From Gordius sp. MW1 (Eukaryota; Nematomorpha; Gordioida; Gordea; Gordiidae), in contig OZ038530.1 of the NCBI GenBank assembly GCA_964036665.1, forward strand, positions 8,818,501 to 8,882,500: a stretch of 64,000 nucleotides of DNA, given 5' to 3'. This document shows positions 59,201 to 64,000 of the stretch, one piece after another. Positions within the stretch are counted from its first letter, which is position 1, and each line of letters begins with the position of its first letter. Under the pieces are notes generated by a model. That model was not told the DNA's origin. It did no database searches and saw only the letters and a list, made by a program, of their open reading frames with translations. Position numbers and translations under genes: made by a program.

Positions 59201-61497
59201 GTTATTATAAAGGGAATCCCAATTCCATAACTTGTTAACTTGAAATAAAGCTATAACAAAATTGATATATAATCGTTAAAAACACGGTAAAAAATTTATT
59301 ATTAAAAACAAATATAATACCTTAACTATGGGTTCCGACGTCGATTTGTCAAGGTAATGGGTAACTCTTTCACTTTCTTCGTTAATTCGTGCTTCCACCT
59401 TGTGCACATACAAGCAGGCGCTGTTTTCGGCCAAAAAATTTTGACTCTCAACCTAAAGCACGAGGTATATGTAAGGCAAAAAGAATGACGATAAATGGAT
59501 GTTATTTAGATGCCAAGTTTTATTTGACTAATAATTGCGATCGCATTGCAATAGATTAAAGCACTGGACATTGAAGTGAGAACTAAAATGAGAACTCAGA
59601 AAACTTGGCATAGTTAGCAATAAAACTTGGCAAAGCTGCACTTAATAATTAATCGATTGTTTATGAATAATTGAGTGCATTACTGAAAACGTTATTTTAA
59701 ATAAGGTCTGAGATTAATATCTGTTTTACTAACCCTTTCTACCATAAATCGGCAGACTTAATATTATGACAAATATACGATCATGCTCAGCGTTTACGCA
59801 AATATCTAATTCGTCGCGGTTTAATAAAATATTATAATAATTTATGTTTTCGAACCAAAAAATTTGGTAGAGCCCAAAGCAGGCTTACTATTATAAAATC
59901 TAACGTCCAGACTCTACCCTACAGTATGCCAAAATGAATGAGCTGTAAATTTATTTAAATAAAATGTGCGTGGTCCTTTGCAATTTTTGATTGAGACCAA
60001 TTATTAACAAACCAAATTAAAATCAAATAGTGTCTATTTTTTAAAGATTTAAATTTATAAATTGATTTATCTAAGTTCCGGGCAAAACTATGTAGTGTTG
60101 TAAAAACGGCTGGGTTTTGTTTGGTCAACCGTTGGTTTTAGCCAACTAAACGTGAACTGACCAAAGGTTTTGGGTATGTCTTTCTTAGTTGACCTCTCTC
60201 AAAATTTAAAAAATAGACCCTTAGTAAGCCAATGGTCGATAAAACGAAACCCAGCCAATTTTACGACACTTCAACTTTGAATAATGCCATTTTGCCTTCT
60301 CAGGATTGTACCATGTCCAAAACAACAACAAAAAAACAGTGAGAGATTTTAACAAATCATATTAGAAAAAGAAGGGTGTTACTCGATAAAATTCAGCGGA
60401 TTGTGATAGGAATGGTTTTTCAAAAAGCTCTTCGTAAACAGATCTCGAATCAATGCCCAAAATCATTAACATTTGACATATATTTTTGATGTCAATCCTT
60501 AATTAAAAAAATAAAAATAATATATAATCAATTTTTTAATTTACAAAAATAAATTGATAAATTAAATCATCAACAATTTATATATTATGTAAATGGTTTA
60601 TGTATGTAAACCAATTTATTTTTTCTCCCTTGCGCTCCCTCATTATCAAATCTAGCAGTGTATCAGTGAGGTGGCTGTGCAACTGTGGATGTCGAATAAT
60701 GGTATCTCTAAATATGATCAGGCCCAAGTTGTATACATTTTCTACGTTATTTTGCTGAACATACACCCGATCCTAATAAATATGTTAGAATAAAGTTCTT
60801 TTTAAAAGACTTTAGGCCATACAAATTATTGAGAAGTCATGTACTGGTAGTGGTTATTGTAAAATATTTAAGTAAAGCATTACCATGTACATTAATATGT
60901 CCCTTATCATGATCATTGCTGTTTGGTGATCATTCCAAGCAGATAACAATGTGCCAAGAAAGTTATTATAAAGAGAGGCCATAATATCAACTCTCACCTA
61001 GTACAAATATTTAAAATAAATATTCAAATTTGTCACCAAATTAAAATCTTTTGAGTTTTTTATAAATCAATAACTATAAATCTATTGATAAATTCAACTA
61101 ACAATTATGTAGCATTAATAATATTTTAAAAGTAAATTTTATATACACAGCTTATTGCAAACAAATGAAATGTCAAATAAATTTTTGTAAATTTTACTTT
61201 CTCAATTAAATGTTTTGAAACAACTTCTCTTAAACCAAAATACAATTTTTCCCCATGTTTATGTAGCACCATTGTGTAGGCGTTTCTGTACAGTTCTTCA
61301 AAACTTAGTCCACTATTGTTTTTCTTCTGTATTTCCTGAATAGCATTTTTTAATAAGTCCCATATATTTTGAACATATCTTTCATCCATAGACATCTATT
61401 TATGAGTTTTAATGATTTTATTATATAAATTGCAAATTACAGGAAAAGCTCTAATCCTCATTTTTGATTCTTTTTTAATCGGTTTATTTAGACTCAT
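50261..61497 (-). CDS. CUL3: Cullin-3, complete, 17 coding exons
   Basis: Scaffold of CRL3 ubiquitin ligases: the N-terminus binds BTB adaptors and the C-terminus binds RBX1 and carries NEDD8. Exons on the - strand: 61,441-61,497; 61,198-61,395; 60,884-60,997; 60,612-60,772; 60,383-60,497; 59,321-59,452; 59,109-59,156; 58,535-58,732; 57,899-58,075; 57,197-57,367; 56,724-56,831; 56,010-56,134; 54,030-54,318; 53,223-53,340; 52,634-52,702; 51,741-51,990; 50,261-50,285. They total 2,355 nt, 784 residues plus stop (human 768), with no frame break. Landmarks: N-terminal [100 protein letters not shown] with neddylation Lys728; C-terminal KVYTYVA in a 25-nt last exon. Exon 8 uses a GC donor. A Ser/Thr-rich loop (about 564-604) is longer than in human. 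Introns hold MITEs and a LINE piece. Confidence 0.95.
51208..51492. mobile_element. Degenerate P-like MITE in the last cullin-3 intron
   Basis: Left CATACACTAATAGACTGC, right GAGCAGTCTGTAGTG, with subterminal words shared with the element at 31,129. No duplication can be read; older than the other copies. Confidence 0.5.
52210..52372. mobile_element. gggcgtagcc MITE relic in a cullin-3 intron
   Basis: Degraded left end GATGGGGTTAGCAGG, right end CCGGCTGCGCCCATC, C run and CTAAGCCATTATCGC before it, as in the family. Confidence 0.5.
52940..53130 (+). pseudogene. LINE 3' fragment in a cullin-3 intron
   Basis: The + strand reads [13 protein letters not shown], then after a frameshift a [18 protein letters not shown] segment: the WYGH and RGRP C-terminal motifs of RTE-type LINEs. 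Antisense to cullin-3, different subfamily from the two longer LINEs. Confidence 0.7.
53799..53999. mobile_element. AGTGTTGTAAAAACGG MITE, copy 1
   Basis: Inverted ends AGTGTTGTGCAAACGGCCGG and CCAGGACGTTTTTACAACACT (few mismatches), interior rich in TTTGGTC/GACCAAA. Lies in cullin-3 intron 13. Confidence 0.7.
54300..54605. repeat. Tandem duplication covering the cullin-3 exon 13 acceptor
   Basis: About 145 bp starting TGTTTGTTCA(G)GTAGAATC is duplicated in tandem: 54,301-54,445 and 54,460-54,605. The first copy holds the true acceptor and first codons of exon 13. In the second copy the acceptor AG has become TG. Confidence 0.75.
54639..54785. mobile_element. gggcgtagcc MITE in a cullin-3 intron
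   Basis: Right end GACTAACGCCCATG, C runs and CCCTCCCTAAATCATTATTG shared with the copy at 56,335. Left end degraded. Confidence 0.55.
56335..56453. mobile_element. hAT-like MITE, 119 bp, in cullin-3 intron 11
   Basis: Ends CATGGGCGTAG and CTACGCCCATC; perfect 8-bp duplication GTCTGTTC (56,327-56,334 and 56,454-56,461). Confidence 0.85.
57645..57745. mobile_element. AGTGTTGTAAAAACGG MITE, copy 2 (half)
   Basis: Only the right side is clear: AACAAAACTCAACCGTTTTTACAACACT at 57,712-57,740, preceded by the AACAGACCAGAAT-type interior. Lies in cullin-3 intron 9. Confidence 0.55.
60094..60270. mobile_element. AGTGTTGTAAAAACGG MITE, copy 3
   Basis: Ends AGTGTTGTAAAAACGGCTGG and CCAGCCAATTTTACGACACT; interior GTTTTGTTTGGTC. 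Lies in cullin-3 intron 5. Confidence 0.7.
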
Positions 61498-62990
61498 CCT
61501 ATTTAATAAAAAACATTAGTAAAAAATAAGGCCGTGAGAATCATCGATATCAGTTGATCAATGAAGATGAATGAATATTCATTTGTTCTCCTCTCATCTC
61601 AAAATATTTCAATTAACCAGTCGCATATATAGTGCAAAGCAAACCATAAGCAAAAGTAAGTTAGGCTCTAGAAAAAAATTTATGATAAGACAAATTGGCA
61701 TACATACCCACACATTTTCATTGAGATAGGAGTTTGTAATGTTTTATATTAATAAACAAAATTGAACATTAATTACAAAAAGTTTATTTTAAAAAAGGGC
61801 TTATAGTAATCCATCTTTGTGCTATATTTTTAAAGGCAGGCTTACAACACTGAAGTTCCCTAAAAAAAATTTATCGCCATTTTAATTACTTAAAAATTTA
61901 AAATAACCAACTAGCTCCAAATTTGTTGACAGCAATAGTTTAAATCTTTGCAAAATCAGGTCCGACATGGCTGCAAATTTTCTCTTTTTGATAGAAGTTT
62001 GGATGCCTGCAAATTCTTATTTAATAGCAGTTTGGATAAAAACTTACATCTGACCTGTTGATCTTCCGACAGTGTAAAGACAAATACACCAAGTTACTGA
62101 CTGCTGTGATAAGATAAAAATAGCATGCTCAGTATTGAAACCTGGAAAGGAACCGTATCTCTCAATCCTTACCTAGGCTAATGGTTGCCCTTTTATATCG
62201 CTTTTCCCCAACCCTTATTTTGCATAGATACACGACTGCAGAGGAGAATTATGTGCTTTATGCGTAGGGATGCAATGTTGTAAAAGGATAAGTTTATAAC
62301 CATTAAACCCCTTTTCATCTGTATGACCTGCTCGATGCATTGTTTTGTCCAAAAAAATTGCACCGAAAATGATCAATTTACACTCGTTGAAATGCATTTA
62401 CATAATCTTCATTTGAGGTATACTCTCGCCATAAAACATTAATAACACAGATGTTTAGCAGTCCTCTGAGTACTTATAAATAGCAATAAATTTATTATTG
62501 TTGTACCGAATAAATTTTTTACCTTATTTTAGTTCTGGTTTTAACAACATTTTATATTTTTTTATCATTTCAAGCGCTATTTATTTCATTTAAATATATA
62601 AAATAACTCAATAAAGCATAAAGCATTGCTTAATTTATTTAATAGAGACCATTAGAACATTCTTATTGATATTTAATAAAGTCCCTTATATAGTTTTTTA
62701 ATCTTGTAATTAATACATGATATTTAATAACGCTTAAACTCCTTTTTTTGGCTTATACAAAGATGTTATGCACATCCTGCCTAAAAAAGACTAGGTAGAA
62801 TGGAACTAAAACCCGTAAATTAGTAGGGGGAACATGCTATTTTACAGTGGGGGATCAAATTGTAAAAATAGGTCCTTATGCTTAGAGCGACAACAAGTTA
62901 TTACGAATCATGGTTGAGGCAGCACAATCGTCACAAAAAGCAGCACAAAATTAGGTTCGTATTTTAGAGATTACCTAGCTACCTATCGTT
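61498..62990. other. Upstream of cullin-3, no gene recognised
   Basis: AT-rich DNA with no supportable open frame or element. It should contain the cullin-3 promoter and 5' UTR; an AAATAG just before the start codon context could be a 5'-UTR splice acceptor. Confidence 0.4.
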
Positions 62991-63012
62991 TGCATATTGT
63001 TACATAACATTT

Positions 63013-63339
63013 GTGCAAGAATTTAGAAATTTTCTAGCGAAAGATAAATTAAGTAAGTGTAATTATATAGGCTGTACATATTTTCTAGAATTTACGAAGT
63101 CAGCAAGAAATGGTAAGGTGTTGACTTATGGCCGATACTCCTATACCAAAGCAAAGATAGGAAAAAACCCAGGAATTTATTACCAAGTAATTTAAACCTA
63201 ACCCTAACCCAATAATCACATAGAAGGATTCCACAACAAATTAAAACACATGATAAAACAATCCCACCCTAACATCTACGAGTTCATAGATCACATTAAA
63301 GCAATACAACGAGAAAGTGACTCAAACATCAAAAAATAA
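63013..63339 (+). pseudogene. MULE relic: FLYWCH finger joined to transposase C-terminus
   Basis: 63,013-63,195 reads FTKSARNGKVLTYGRYSYTK, matching the start of a FLYWCH domain but without its cysteines and histidines. After AACCTAACCCTAACCC (63,195-63,210) a second frame from 63,211 reads NNHIEGFHNKLKHMIKQSHP and ends at 63,339, matching NNHLEGYHNGLKSLIGQPHP of the MULE at 41 kb. The catalytic core between them is gone. Confidence 0.65.
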
Positions 63340-63480
63340 ATCAAGGGAAAATGATCAATCTTATATAATACATATTGTTCATTGAATTTTAAATATTGTA
63401 TACATGAGAATTAATAAAATTTTGGTTCTCATTTTATGAAATCTTTCAGATATAATTGATGATGACAAATTATTAAATAA

Positions 63481-63942
63481 TTACCTACATATAGCTAAGA
63501 TCTAAGATATATACTTTCACCCACTTCTGTGCCAAATGTAATATAAGCAAGGGTTAGATTTAGTAATTTATTTGATAATATGTATTTATTTATAAAATAG
63601 TATTATACATTTTGATATACCTTATTTTGTTTTAATTAACAGTTATAATATCCTTTTATTAAGTATAATTACATATTATAATTTCACCATTTTATAAATA
63701 ATTACCTACATATAGCTAAGATCTAAGATATATACTTTCACCCACTTCTGTGCAAAATGTAATATAGGGAAAATGTAATATAGGCAAGGGTTAGGGTTAG
63801 ATTTAGTGATTTATTTGATAATATGTATTTATTTATAAAATAGTATTATACATTTTGATATACCTTATTTTGTTTTAATTAACAATTATAGTATCCTTTT
63901 ATTAAGTATAATTACATATTATAATTTCACCATTTTATAAAT
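63481..63942. repeat. Tandem duplication, 221/241 bp
   Basis: Unit starting TTACCTACATATAGCTAAGA at 63,481 and again at 63,702. The second copy is longer by a repeated AAAATGTAATATAGG and has an intact GGGTTAGGGTTAG. It shares the AATGTAATATAGGCAAGGGTTAG string with the 1.9-kb repeat family. Confidence 0.85.
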
Positions 63943-64000
63943 CTGATGCCCAGATTCACTTTCACCATATCAATTTTCATATGGTTTTTCATATGGTTTT

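Overview
The window is AT-rich animal nuclear DNA. Its genes are spliced, several with very short introns (34, 36, 36, 38, 42 and 45 nt), and almost all space between exons is mobile-element sequence. I cannot name the species. The family content (cullin-3, dynein roadblock chain, UBE3D-type ligase, antistasin-like cysteine modules, RTE LINE, MULE, P-like and hAT-like transposons) fits an invertebrate metazoan.

Host genes, left to right: (1) a dynein roadblock light chain gene, + strand, 4,532-4,904, three exons. (2) A series of small exons, all on the - strand and all in the same splice phase (1 in, 1 out), in three groups at 29.6-22.9 kb, 16.7-15.4 kb and 5.6-5.3 kb. They alternate six-cysteine antistasin-like modules with Ser/Thr/acidic linkers behind a possible signal-peptide exon. 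I read them as one large modular secreted-protein gene of about 24 kb, or as neighbouring paralogues. (3) A UBE3D-like E3 ubiquitin ligase gene, + strand, 44,858-45,921. (4) A complete cullin-3 gene, - strand, 61,497-50,261, with 17 coding exons that join without a frame break into 784 residues.

Mobile elements: an RTE-clade LINE (7,671-10,747) with a 19-bp target duplication, nested inside an older hAT-like MITE; a second, 5'-truncated LINE (38.58-40.31 kb); two smaller LINE pieces; a 5.4-kb P-like element (17,216-22,592) with a perfect 8-bp duplication and a relic P-type transposase, plus two short relatives; a spliced but broken MULE transposase (40.89-42.55 kb) next to a 2.1-kb array of 110-bp units grown from its own 5' end; several hAT-like MITEs with 8-bp duplications; and a complex 1.9-kb repeat family at about 1.7, 10.9, 17.4, 19.3, 26.4 and 32.1 kb.

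Region by region: 0-4.2 kb repeats; 4.5-5.65 kb roadblock gene tail-to-tail with the last exons of the modular gene; 5.9-13 kb repeats and LINE; 13.4-15.4 kb G/C-tract and foldback repeats; 15.4-16.75 kb modular exons; 17.2-22.6 kb P-like element; 22.9-29.6 kb modular exons; 30-38.5 kb repeats and unassigned AT-rich DNA; 38.6-40.3 kb LINE; 40.9-44.6 kb MULE and array; 44.9-45.9 kb UBE3D-like gene; 46-50 kb repeats; 50.3-61.5 kb cullin-3; 63.0-64.0 kb MULE relic and a tandem duplication.

Cullin-3 (ubiquitin-ligase scaffold) and the UBE3D-like ligase belong to the same broad pathway and converge on each other. Nothing in the sequence shows that they are co-regulated.
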